NCBI GenBank assembly: GCA_009731375.1
Contig: BJOX01000075.1
Location: 78,037-116,660, forward strand
Length of the DNA stretch: 38,624 bases
Source: Paulinella micropora
Taxonomy: Eukaryota; Cercozoa; Imbricatea; Euglyphida
Reading direction: 5' to 3'
Shown here: one piece after another, positions 27,492 through 38,326 of the stretch
How positions within the stretch are numbered: the stretch's first letter is position 1
How the letters are laid out: every line of letters begins with the position of its first letter
Position numbers and translations under genes: made by a program
Notes under the pieces: generated by a model
Database searches by the model: none
Told to the model about the DNA's origin: nothing
The model's input: the letters and a program-made list of their open reading frames with translations, nothing else

Positions 27492-30400
27492 TTAGTATCC
27501 GTATGGTAATGTCGTGATCTGGTTTTCTTTTAGAGGTTGAATTACTCTTTTAGTGTAAGTAAATGAAAATATCTTTTGTAAATGCTCTGACGTAATTGTT
27601 TTTGTCTTTTTGTTTCTTGTTATTTTGCTGTTGGTGTGTATGATTACGTTTCCAGCCTCTGCTACATTCTTTGCTATACACTTTTCTCCTTTTGTTTCTA
27701 GTAGGTCTTCTAATTCTTCGTATGCCTTTTTAGATAGTTCAGTGTCTTGTACTTTCAATCCATTGCTTATGATACTAAACATATTAACCAAGTTCAATTT
27801 TTTACAAGTCTCGTAATTCATTGAAAATCCTTTTAATTTCATTTTGGTTGTTCCATCATTTAGTATGTAGCCGTATGATTTAGGTCCTGCTCCAATAAAT
27901 GTGGTTATCTTTCTGCTTACCTTCGTCTTTTTGTCTATCAATTCGTCTGTCCATTGTCCCAATAAATCACCAGTCGGTATTGTTGTCTGTCCTTCTTTCT
28001 CATCTACGGAATAAATTACGCTGTCTGTGTCGTGATATAACACTCTATTACCTAATCTGTCCATCATATCATACAATCTCATTTGCGCATGTGCTGTTGT
28101 AAATAGTGCTACACAGATATTTGTATTGTAGGGGTCAGATACTTTTTCAGGGTGTAGGTTGTAAGATAGTTCTAGGCATTCTTTGTTTATCATATTGATA
28201 GATACTTCATTTATCTTCTTGTCATTTAGTATTTTGAATAGTTCGGCTTCACTCCTTATGATTTTTGTTTGTGTCTTGTTGTTTTGTTGTCCAAATTTTC
28301 CCCATAGTGAGTTAAGACATAGTTTCGCTACTGCCCTTCTTCCTTCATTCTTTTCAATCTTGCTTTTGTCCAATTTGATTTTCATTTTTTCTTCATAGTC
28401 CTTAATGTAATTGTCTTTGTCTTCTTCAGTTATGACATTTGATGGATAGCCACTTGATTCCTGTTTCACTCTTAGAAAGGTCTTAATGTATTCTTTGAAT
28501 AGTTCTGTTGTCTGTTCATTCCAATGCCATAACTCATAAGTTTTGATCAGTCTGTAGCCTTTTTGTATGGCTTTGTAAATAAGTGGTGTTGCCCATGTGC
28601 CTGTAAGTGTTCTCTCTTCGTCTGTGTGTTGGCATTTGTCTTGTAATCCTTCCTTTCCACATTTATTACATACATAATACATCATCTTTCCTCTATCTTG
28701 ACATGGAAGGACTGGGTGAATTAGTCCTCTAGGTGGTAGTATTTTTATTTTTGCTACGCCAAATGCTGTTTTATTATTCAACATATCATAGGCATCTTTT
28801 CATCTTATTGTTTGGTGATGTTTCACAGGATAGGGGTCATAGTACATGACAGTCGGATAGAGAGAGCACACATCTATATACTTTGCATACTGATATTCAC
28901 TCCTAGATTTCCAGTGTAGAGATAGAGCATTCGTCCTTCCACCAAACATTGCATGTCGTGGATTGATTGCTTCTTGCTCAATTAATGTCTCTTCTATTTC
29001 TCCTTTGAATTCTTCCTTTGTTCGTATCCTGTTCCATTGACACCCCCATATTGTTATTAATTGACTAACTTCCGGATGTTGCTTGATTAAAGTTTCGCGT
29101 AGTTTAGTTTCTTTGTATAGTTGTCCAAATGTTTTATTCACAGACCTTTCTCTGTTTAGTTCATTTCCATTGAAACACTCAGGACACCCATGCCAATAAC
29201 AACCATGGAACTCATATGCCGTTTTTGTCTTTTCGTCATATCCGTCTAAGTAGGCTTTCACACCTTTGGGTAAGTTTAGTATTTTTTCTTTACCATTTAG
29301 ACCATGTTGAATTTTAGCATTGTCCTTTTTTTCTCTGTATGCTAACCACTCCACACACATACGACTTGTTTTTGCTTTGTCTGTTCTGTTTGTCGGTATA
29401 ACTGCTATGCTGTCCTCAGGCATGTAGTTTGCTTTGAATAGTGCCATACATGTAGAGGCAATAGTTGTGTATTGAAATGGATCAATACCGAACTCCATAA
29501 ATTGTTCCCTAAACTCAATACACCCCCGTCTTAGTATATCTACATCACTATGACAATATTCAATCATTTCTTTATTGAAATCAAATACTTTGTCTTTTTG
29601 CTCCCCATACCATTTTATGAAATCATCTCTTTTATTCTTTGAGAATGAGTTATATCCGTAATCGTCCATGTCTGGTATTTTGCCTATGTATGTTTGATTG
29701 TCTGTTTTATTAAAGAAGTGAGGAAAGTATCCTTTTTTCAATTCAGTAAGTCCAAATGTGTCAGGAAAGTCAGATAGAGGCATAGTTAGAAATGATAAAC
29801 TATCTATAAATCTAATCTGTTCTTTCCCATTACCAATAGACATCATCATTATTTTACCACCTTCATATATCACAAATGGAGTTATTCCTTTTTCAATCAA
29901 CCATTTCAATACAAATTGACAATCATATCCCCGTGCATTATGTGCTATGAATGTATAACCCTTATGTTTTACACCCAATGACCACTCACAGAATTGTTCA
30001 ATGTTTTTATGTATGATTGGTGTGCTGTCGTCGAAATATTGACTTTCAGAATGATTTATAATATGTGTTCCTGTCTCTTGATTTGCTTCAAAATCAAAGA
30101 ATACATATTTGGTTGATGGTTCATGTATCACTTTTTTCTTTAAATCACATTGGTGTGATAGAGGTTGTAGTTCTTTGCAGTTCCTACATTTTTCATATCC
30201 ACATTTATGTTCTCCTTTGTAAGTCTTAGCACAAGTGATACATTTTTTCTTTGTGTCGCATAACTTATTTTGTTTATGATTATTGAAACATTCATCATTC
30301 GGAAACTTTCTATAACACTCATTGCATGTTTTCCATTTCGAAATATTGTCATATCCTTTACATCCTTCGGTTTGACATATATTACATTTGAATTCACATG

Positions 30401-30890
30401 CGTGATTTTGTTCGTATCCCTTCATACATTTCTCGCAAAAGTTTTGCTTTGACAAGAATGCTTTCATACTTGTTATGGTGTCGTAATGGTTCATGGTTTT
30501 TAGTATGTATATGTTCTTTTTGTCCTTCATCTCAGTCTTATAGATAATTTTGTTTGGAAATTCCACGATAACAATGTTGTAGCCTATGTGCTTAGCAAAC
30601 TCACTAATTTCAGAAAGCCCGCACAAATCTTTCATGACACCAGCCTCCTCGTGCAGTTTGTTTGCTAGTTCATCTTGAATTCTGCGTCCGTCCTTGATTT
30701 GTGAATACTTTGGATGCTTTTCTATCTTTGCTTTTGCTACAACTATTGCCCTTGCCAAACATATGTTGTCTTCATTTCTTATTGTTATTATACCTTTCTT
30801 TTTATACATGTCTGTTTCAGTTATTGCTTTCAATCTTGCTCCTCCTTCAGGCATTCTCACACCCACAAAATTGAAATCAATCAATTCCAT
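27492..30890 (-). CDS. POLB: protein-primed DNA polymerase B, interrupted by one in-frame TGA
   Basis: The frame has 1132 codons. A Cys/His-rich insert occupies residues 152-248 with many CxxC pairs, as in Polinton polymerases. The 3'-5' exonuclease follows: Exo I DFE at 266-268, Exo II HNARGYD at 317-323, Exo III YCHSDVD at 445-451. Polymerase motif A is DVCSLYP (Asp673). After the TGA at 28802-28800 come a second CxxC...CxH knuckle, motif B NSLWGKFGQ, motif C HDTDSVIY and a KGFSMN block. The TGA falls between motif A and the TPR region, and both parts are in one frame, so a single base change explains the break. The enzyme replicates the linear genome from a protein primer. An upstream gene overlaps its ATG. 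Confidence 0.93.
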
Positions 30891-31461
30891 AGTTGCACCT
30901 TCTTCGTCCTATAGTTTTCGTCGTTTGATTGCAGTATAGATTCTAATCTAGTCAGTATATCTTCTAAATTGAAATCTTTTACTTTTATTAATTTTTGGTT
31001 TTGTACATTCCAAGTTGAAGGATAGCACTAATACGTATTTGTATTAAGTCATTGTCTTTGTAAAGTGTTTTAAAGTCTTCAATTATAGATCCTATCATAC
31101 CGATGATGCACTCTAATGGAAACCTTTTCACTTTTTGAGACATTGATTTACTTAATTTAATAGTATATATCGATTGCCCCACAGGTAGTTTGTGTTCAGT
31201 GTCTATCCTTATTAGTTTATAGCCATTGAACTCTATTACTTGTGGTTCGACATATTTTCGTTCCCTTTGTTTTCGCTCAGGTTCAGAATAAAACCTTTCA
31301 GGGTCCGATAGTGCTCCCCTTGTCGTTGTTATGTCATAAAACCTAGTTCCGTTTGGCTTTTTAACATATAACTTGTTTTGCCTTATCTGATATGTTATTT
31401 TTGCTTCCGCCAACTTGTCCAAGTTCCATGTGTGTCCGCCATAGTCGATGGTGTTCGCCAT
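30881..31461 (-). CDS. unknown gene overlapping POLB start, candidate terminal protein, frameshifted
   Basis: The ATG at 31461 was chosen because it lies directly against a 13-bp perfect hairpin; a TTG farther upstream is also open. The first frame stops at 30990-30988. Another frame open from about 31010 continues with helical sequence (KVKDFNLEDILTRLESIL) and ends in TGA at 30883-30881, overlapping the polymerase ATG. The protein would be about 190 residues, basic, with several Tyr and Ser. Its place just before a protein-primed polymerase is where terminal-protein genes lie in some phages. That role is inference only; no motif proves it. Confidence 0.5.
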
Positions 31462-31495
31462 ATATTTATTGGAATATATTTTTTCCAATAAATAT
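31462..31495. promoter_or_regulatory. perfect 13-bp hairpin abutting a start codon
   Basis: ATATTTATTGGAA (31462-31474), an 8-base loop, then its exact complement (31483-31495). On the minus strand it ends immediately before the ATG at 31461. AT-rich runs to about 31570 lie upstream and could include a promoter. Confidence 0.6.
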
Positions 31496-31580
31496 TTTTA
31501 TTTTATATATAAAAAAAATATATATATATATATAAAATATTATCTTATCTTTAATATGAAATTCAATTTTTTTTCAGGTC

Positions 31581-31796
31581 TCAATTTTCACCGACGATAT
31601 TCTGGAGTCTAATAAGGTCAGCCTTGGTTTTTTCTCTTTTCTCTTTTGATTTTCTCAGTATGTCTGCCTTGTTTTTTTGATAATATTCTTTTGCTCTCAT
31701 AAGTGGTTTCTCTTTATTTTTTCTTTTATACTCTCTCATACGTTCAGCGTGTTTTGCCCTTGCCTCCTCCGCAGTATATGTTGGATGTCTACCCAT
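31581..31796 (-). CDS. small basic helical protein
   Basis: The protein has 71 residues, about a third of them Lys or Arg. It begins MGRHPTYTAEEARAKHAERM and continues with an EYKRKNKEK and EYYQKNKADI pair, a repeat pattern of short basic helices found in small nucleic-acid-binding proteins of mobile elements. It is the first minus-strand gene inside the right terminal repeat. Function unknown; DNA binding at the terminus is plausible. Confidence 0.65.
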   Translation of the reverse strand: MGRHPTYTAEEARAKHAERMREYKRKNKEKPLMRAKEYYQKNKADILRKSKEKREKTKADLIRLQNIVGEN

Positions 31797-31836
31797 TTAT
31801 ATTATATATAATATAATTTTTATTTATTTAAATAGA

Positions 31837-32153
31837 AATTAATCAAACTCGCAACAGGAGAGGACTTTCATTTTTTCAAAAAAAGATAACTAAGTTCAGG
31901 ACAGCAGTAAAAACTAAGAGACGGGTTTTGATGTCTCTTCGTGTTGATTTGGCAAAAGATAGATGAGTTATCTTTTTTTTAGAGTTTGAGAGAAATTCAA
32001 ATATGGACTATTTATTGATTAAGAATGCTTGTATTGAATTTGGATGAAATTATGTATATTTTTATTGAAATTAATAGTAAGACGAATTTATATGAAAATA
32101 GCCTTATTTTATATAAAAAGATAACTGTGCTATAGTAATACCTATAGTAGTAT
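31837..32153 (-). repeat. right terminal inverted repeat (317 bp)
   Basis: It is the inverted partner of 10741-11057. Outside it the ACAT microsatellite resumes with ACATAC at 32154-32159, the same hexamer as 10735-10740. Confidence 0.92.
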
Positions 32154-32461
32154 ACATACATACATACATACATACATAATACATACATACATACATATAT
32201 ACATATGTACATACATACATACATATGTACATACATACATACATACATGTACATACATATGTACATACATACATACATACATACATACATGCATGTACAT
32301 ACATATGTACATACCTACATACATACATACATACATACATGCATACATGCATGCATGCATGCATGCATGCATACATACATGCATACATACATACATAAAT
32401 GGCATACATACATGGCATACATGCATGGGTACATACATACATACATACATACATACACACA

Positions 32462-32493
<32 letters not shown>

Positions 32494-32790
32494 ATATACA
32501 TACATATATACATACATTACATACATTACATACATTACATACATTACATACATTACATACATTACATACATTACATACATTACATACATTACATACATAC
32601 ATACATACATACATGCATACATACATACATACATACATGCATGCATGCATGCATGCATGCATACATACATACATACATACATACATACCTACCTACCTAC
32701 CTACATACATACATACATACATTCATACATACATACATACAGACACACATACAGACATACAGATATACATACATACATACATACATACAT
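32154..32790. repeat. ACAT microsatellite, right half of the split insertion target
   Basis: ACAT units, with GCAT variants and a stretch of ACATACATT 9-mers (about 32510-32590), continue the orientation of the left array. Reading frames here are artefacts. Confidence 0.93.
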
Positions 32791-33072
32791 TCTTCCCCCA
32801 ACCTTCCTCTTTCCCTCTACGAGACTACCACCAACTCCGTCCTGCACCCTTCGTATTTCTTAGCCACCCACGGGCGCCACTCCCCACTCTTTACCTCTCT
32901 TTTCTGCCACCTTTCCTCTCTGTATAGACAGTAAAGTTATCTGTTCACTTTTGTAATAATAATTTACATTAGTATAGAGTCACCAGCCCCAATAAAACAG
33001 ACGGTGAGAGCGCTTATGTGCCCTGTCTGTAGAACGTAGTCTCTCTCCTGCTCATCTCTATACCGTTCTCTT

Positions 33073-33150
33073 TTTTCTATCTCTTTCTTTCTTTCTTTCT
33101 TTCTCTCTCTCTCTCTATATATATATACATATATGTATGTATATATAATG
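33073..33150. repeat. TTTC/CT/TA simple repeats
   Basis: Short TTTC, CT and TA runs inside otherwise unique sequence of the right flank. Confidence 0.8.
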
Positions 33151-33328
33151 TCACTCACCCTCACAACACTATCCAGTATCTCTCCTACAAAATCTTGGAA
33201 ATTCACAGCTCCAATTCACGCCTCGTCTAAACAATTGGTATTTCACATGTCCCACCACGTGCACAACTTGAGAGAGTGTCAGGTGTGTTGTCTTTCGTAG
33301 AGGGAGGGAGGATGATGTGCGTCTCCAT

Positions 33329-33492
33329 AAACCATACATACATACATACATACATACATAGATACATACATACATAGATACATACATACATAGATACATA
33401 CATACATACATGCATACCTACATACATACATACATACATACATACATACATACATACATACATCACACACACATACACACATACATACATAT
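33329..33492. repeat. ACAT microsatellite
   Basis: ACAT array with interspersed ATAG and ACAC units. Confidence 0.9.
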
Positions 33493-33654
33493 GTGACGTC
33501 ATGTACAAAAACCAACATACAATTAACAACACTTTTCGAGTATTGAATAAAGAGCCGAAATAGCCAACTGGTTATTGCATTTACTGATGAACAGGTAGGG
33601 AGAAAACAAAATAGGAAAATGGGTATCTTTCTATGTATGCGTTTCTGTTTTTGT

Positions 33655-33905
33655 TGTTTTTGTTCTTGTTGTTGTTGTTGTTGCTGTATATCTTTGTATA
33701 CATATGCAGTATGTATGTATGCATGCATGCATGTATGCATGTATGCATGTAAGTATGTAGGTATGTATGTATGTGATGTATGTATGTGATTATGTATGTA
33801 TGCATATTTATGAATGTATGCATGCATGTATGTATGTATGTATGCATGCATATGCCTGTATGCATATGCCCTGTATGCATGCCTGCATATACTCATACAT
33901 AGACA
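33655..33905. repeat. TTG and ATGT microsatellites
   Basis: A TTG run (about 33650-33684) precedes ATGT/GCAT repeats (about 33708-33895), opposite in orientation to the ACAT arrays to the left. Confidence 0.9.
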
Positions 33906-33983
33906 AATGCATAGATCTTTACGTATGCGTAATTTGATATGAAGTATATAAATAACTTGGTTTCAAAATGACGCGCTGTGCAG

Positions 33984-34331
33984 GAAGCCCTGCCTTTATC
34001 AGAGGAAACCCTGCCTTCATAGTCATGGCCGGCAAGATGAAACCGACCTTGTATGGCACGTTGGCAGCTGACATGGCTGCGATGATGGAGGAGGGCGAAG
34101 ATGCTGCTGACGGATATATCGGCAAGCTCATCCTCTATGACCTGATTGCCGTCCACCCAGACCTTGATATCATGGTGCGAGGAAACAAAATGCTTATGGA
34201 ACTCAATTCAGAAAAGGGCAAGGTACCGAACTGGCCACCAGGAAGCAGGTTTTAGAATTGCCCTCCAACGGAACGACCTTTTATCATTGAAGTACAGGGA
34301 CTTGCTGAAAGTGAATGTCAAGAAGGCGAAC
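33984..34331 (+). CDS. possible two-exon host gene fragment, product unknown
   Basis: An open frame from 33968 or from an AG acceptor at 33983 runs to a strong AAG|GTACCG donor at 34222. A TTTTAG acceptor at 34255 opens a phase-0 continuation to a consensus donor C|GTAAGT at 34331. The first part contains GKMKPTLYGTLAADMAAMME and YIGKLILYDLIAVHPDLDIM, which look like genuine helices. The implied intron is only 33 bases, which is very short, so the second exon is doubtful. No domain recognised. Confidence 0.35.
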
Positions 34332-34339
34332 GTAAGTAA

Positions 34340-36430
34340 AATCTAATTATGACTGAAGGGAGAACAGAAAGCCAATGGTTTCTTTCCTCAGTTTATTTCT
34401 CCTTATCTCCCCCGCTTTCCCATCCTTTGTTATTTTCCTTTTTTTTCTATATATCTTTCCATTTTATTCTCCTTTTTCATCTCATTTTCACTAAGCTTAG
34501 CCTCTGGCTTTCGTACTTTACCCTTCGTGTTCTCCATAGATCTTACTCCATCAGTTCTTCATCTCTTTTAATTTTCTTTTCTTCTTCTACTTAAAGCTCT
34601 CTCTCATCCAGGATTCCATTCTTGTTATTTTTGAATTTTATTTCCGGGCTTCCTTTCTTTACCGGTAGTAATATCATATGATGATATAAAATTGTTCCTT
34701 AAACTCGTCGATGTTCATTTGAAAGTCATTAGTTGAAAAGAACCAGCAGGATGCTTTTCAATTTGTGTCAGTTTTTCGATATTGAGTCTTAGTTTTTCTG
34801 ATTTTGTCACCTGGCAAAAATTTGTGAAGTTGGAGTCCGGTTGGCAAATTCAGTCTCGTCGCGTCGCCGCAATTTGACTGTACTATTGACGGTAACATTT
34901 CGACTCAAGTTTCCGTTCAGTCTCAGTATTACTAAGTTACGCAAGTAATATCACTTGATTGGTGGAAAAAAAAATCACTGTTTTAAAAAAGTACTTGCCG
35001 GGCCACTCGTAAAGCTGAGTGGGAAGCAGAAGACTCTGAGCCCGGATAGAATGGAAGACTACAGTTAACTAAGTACTAGTAAGAGGTGAAGCGTAAAAAC
35101 TTGACGAAAGGGCAGGCGGGAAGAAAAAATAAAACTTAGGAAAAAGATAGAAGAAAACAGTGACAGCGGCAGGGGGAAGAAAAGTGGACTCGAAAATGCA
35201 GGTCGGAGAGGGAGAAAGAAAAGCCGCAGTGACTCCTTAAAAAAAAAAAAAAAAAATCTTCGGAAAAAAAATCAACTGAGGCGGGACGGTTTTACGCAAG
35301 CACTTTTAATATTTTTTCTCAGTTTTTTTTTTCCTGATTATTATTAGAATACAACACTATGATCATGATTATTCAGACAGATCGTTCACCTGAACTGATG
35401 AAGTTTGCATTTTTGTTTTTATTTATTTTGCTAACATGATTGTACAATCAGAAAGATAGTATTCCCACCCAAACCCGTAGCGGTTGCAGGGGACCGACAC
35501 TACAACCACCCACAACAGGGACACCGACGGAACGGGTTTGATGCCGGGCTGGGCCCGGGGGAGCATTTGGTCTTGAGCGTGGCAGCCCGCTAGGATCTGT
35601 GCGCAAACGGTCAAAGGGTGACACAGATGCACGTCGTAGAGAATGAAGAGAAAAAGGAAGGAAAGAAAGTAGGAAACAGAAACAACTACAGGAAACTAAA
35701 TAAATGGAACATAACCTAGTAACCGGCTGGCATAAGCCAAGTCTGTCCGGGGTGCGCCTTCTGCGAAACTTCTAATCCGTTGCGAACAGGAACTGCTGTT
35801 TCCCCTCGAGCTCGTCCAGGTCGAAGCGGGAATCCATCCAGTGCCACACCACGGACTTCATGAAGCAGAGCTTAACTACAACTCGAGCTCGTCGACGAAC
35901 TGCCTGCTGTGATGCTGGGGAACTCCGATGAAGGGAGGTGGGGGGGGGGGGACCGGTAGGGGAACTAGGGGAACGTGGTCCAAGGCAGGTAGCAAAGAAC
36001 TAGCCTGGTCCGTCCGTCCCACCTTGAAAACAACTCCCACCGCATACCAGAAAAACCTCTGGGAAGACAAGTTTGAAAAAATTCACTTAAGAGAGAGCAG
36101 ACTTTGAAGATGATGTGCCAGTCCTTGTCGTGACCTCCATCCCCATGACCATGCAGTTCATTGTTAGAGGAAAACACAATCAGGGCGGTGCATCCCCCGA
36201 GTGACTCTGTGCGGGCGGTGGCGAGGTCGGGAGAAAGATAGTAGCAGAAGCCTGGTTGGGGGCCTGGGAGCAAAATTCAAATCTTTAGCCAGAGCTAGGC
36301 CCCTTCGGTACCGTGGCCCCGAGGATTGGTGGGATTCGATGGGGAGTCAAGGGTGCGAGGAATGGAGACTCCAGAGGCAGGCTGGTGTGCCAGTGGGTCG
36401 TCAGACTTGCCAAATTCATAAAACGCCACT
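34340..36430. other. unique host sequence, no supported gene
   Basis: There is pyrimidine-rich sequence at 34370-34600, AT-rich sequence to about 35400, then GC-richer sequence with short open frames on both strands. None has convincing splice sites or recognisable motifs. A 16-base A run lies near 35240 and a G run at 35940-35950. I see no RNA gene. Confidence 0.5.
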
Positions 36431-36433
36431 TTC

Positions 36434-36542
36434 ATCCCCAGCTATAGGACTCTAGGGCTCAAAAACAGAGAGAGAGAGAGAGAAGCGATATTGTTGCTGT
36501 TGTTGTTTTTGTTGTTGTTGTTGTTGTCGTCGTCGTCGTCGA

Positions 36543-36578
<36 letters not shown>

Positions 36579-37397
36579 CGTCGTTATAGTCGTTGTCGTT
36601 GTCTTCGTCGTCTTCGTCGTCGTCGTCGTCGTCGTCGTCGTTGTTGTTGTTGTTGTTGTTCAATTCAATTAATAACTTAAACCAATGATAAGATGGTGTG
36701 TGGCTAGGGCCAAAAAAATAATAGCTGCCACTTCAAGACTTTCGTCCTGTCATCCCCGGCCGTCGGGATGCCAGAGCTTATTCATTGTACTATAGAACTC
36801 TAAGGCTCGAAAACAAAAATTAAGAAAGAGGGAAAGAGCAAGAGAGCATGATCTGTAGAAGAACAACAAGAGGGGAGAGGAGGAAAGATAGCGAAGAGAG
36901 CAGGCCAGATCAAGAGAACTAGCCAGCAAGAAAGGAGGAAGTGGAACAAAGAAGGAAGATGAAGGAGGAGAAACTCGCCGTGGCCAATGTCGTTGTTGTT
37001 GTTGTTGTTGCTGAATTTAATTATAGAAAATTAAACCAACGGCAAGATGGTGTGTGGCTAACTGCCTTCAATAAAAACTGCCACTTCAAGACTATAAATA
37101 TCTGTTGCTGTTGTTGTTGTCGTCGTCGTCGTCGTCGTTGTTGTTGTTGTTGTTGTTCAATTTAATTAAAGTAACTAAATTAATAGCAAGATTGATTGCG
37201 TGGCTAACGTCGTTGTTGTTGCTGTTGCTGTTGTTGTTGTTGTTGTTGTTGTTGTTTTTGTTGTTGTTTAATTGAATTAAAATAAATAAATCAATGCATG
37301 ATGGTGCGTGGCTTCCGGCCGTTGAGTTGCACTTAAAGACATGTTGTTGTTGTTCTTGTTGTTGTTGTTGTTATTGTTGTTGTTGTTGTTGTTGTGG

Positions 37398-37443
<46 letters not shown>

Positions 37444-38251
37444 GAAATTTAAATAAACCAATGGCATGATGGTGCATGGCTAACGGCCTTCGAGCGCCAC
37501 TTAAAGACAAGTAATAAATGTCTAATCATCCCCAGCCGACTCGGGACGCCAGAGCATGCTCACTGTACTGTAGGAATCTAGAGCTCAGAAACAAGAAATA
37601 AAGAGAGAGGAAAAAGGAGAAAAAGAGCATGCAATTTAGTAGAACAACAACAAAGGAGGGAGAAGAGGAAAGTCAGTGAAGAGAGCAGACAAGTCGTGGG
37701 AGAAGAGCTAGTCCGCGGAGAAGGGAGAAGAGGAAGAGAGAGGGAAGATGGAGGGACTCGCCGTGGCCAATGAAAAATCAGTCTGAGCAACAAGTTAGAA
37801 GTTCGTGTGTGAGACGAACAAGTTTAATGGAGCCAGCAATCAGTCACAAGCGCTGGAGGCCGAAGGAAAGAGCTGTCTGGATACATTCAAGGTCAGAAAA
37901 AGCAAGGAGTCACAGCCTAGCATTCAAGCAGGTGGAAAGAGCCCCATGGCCACCAAGATAGCCTGCAAGTGGATCATGGGCCCACCTTCTGAACCTAGGG
38001 CTGTGACGCCAAGGCAAAGGGAAACTAGAAGAGGATAGGGAAAGGGTTGCCCTGTCTGCTGACCCTAGAGAAGGGAAGTTGTGAGAGAAGGATCACTCCC
38101 TAGCACACTAGCTGGGCCAAAGAAGACGTCCAGTTGCGTTGTTGTTGTTGTTGTTGTTGCTCAATTTAATAATAATAATCAAATGTTGTTGTTGTTGTTG
38201 TTGTTGTCGTCGTTGTCGTTGTTGTTGTTTTTGTTGTTGTTGTTGTTCAAT

Positions 38252-38313
<62 letters not shown>
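36434..38313. repeat. tandem family of about 250-bp units joined by GTT/GTC arrays
   Basis: A segment starting CATCCCCAGC, with CTCTAGGGCTC/CTAAGGCTC-type sequence and a long purine-rich body ending CTCGCCGTGGCCAATG, occurs at about 36752-36990 and 37527-37772, with a truncated start at 36434-36480. A second motif (GGCAAGATGGTGTGTGGCTAAC type, followed by GCCACTTCAAGAC) recurs at about 36690, 37045, 37190, 37295 and 37465. Each copy lies beside a (GTT)n run. A plain AAT array closes the region (38260-38313). Confidence 0.7.
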
Positions 38314-38314
<1 letters not shown>

Positions 38315-38326
38315 GGCTTCCTCAGA

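Larger units (their letters stand above)
10741..32153. mobile_element. Polinton/Maverick-type integrated DNA virus, 21.4 kb
   Basis: Long terminal inverted repeats enclose a full Polinton gene set: protein-primed family B DNA polymerase, retrovirus-type integrase, A32-like packaging ATPase, adenain/ULP1-like cysteine protease, and major and minor capsid protein candidates. Both ends are flanked by ACATAC, the 6-bp duplication size expected for Polintons, but the hexamer is also part of the surrounding microsatellite, so this is weak proof. The element is much more AT-rich than the flanks. A mavirus-like virophage has a similar core set and cannot be excluded by eye. Several genes carry stops or one-base shifts. 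Confidence 0.92.

Noticed and set aside
10741-32153. Terminal repeats as retroviral LTRs, because an RVE integrase is present
   Set aside because: The repeats are inverted, there is no gag or reverse transcriptase inside, and a protein-primed DNA polymerase and capsid set are present.
36442-37510. Poly-Asn, poly-Asp and poly-Val frames
   Set aside because: GTT/GTC trinucleotide arrays.
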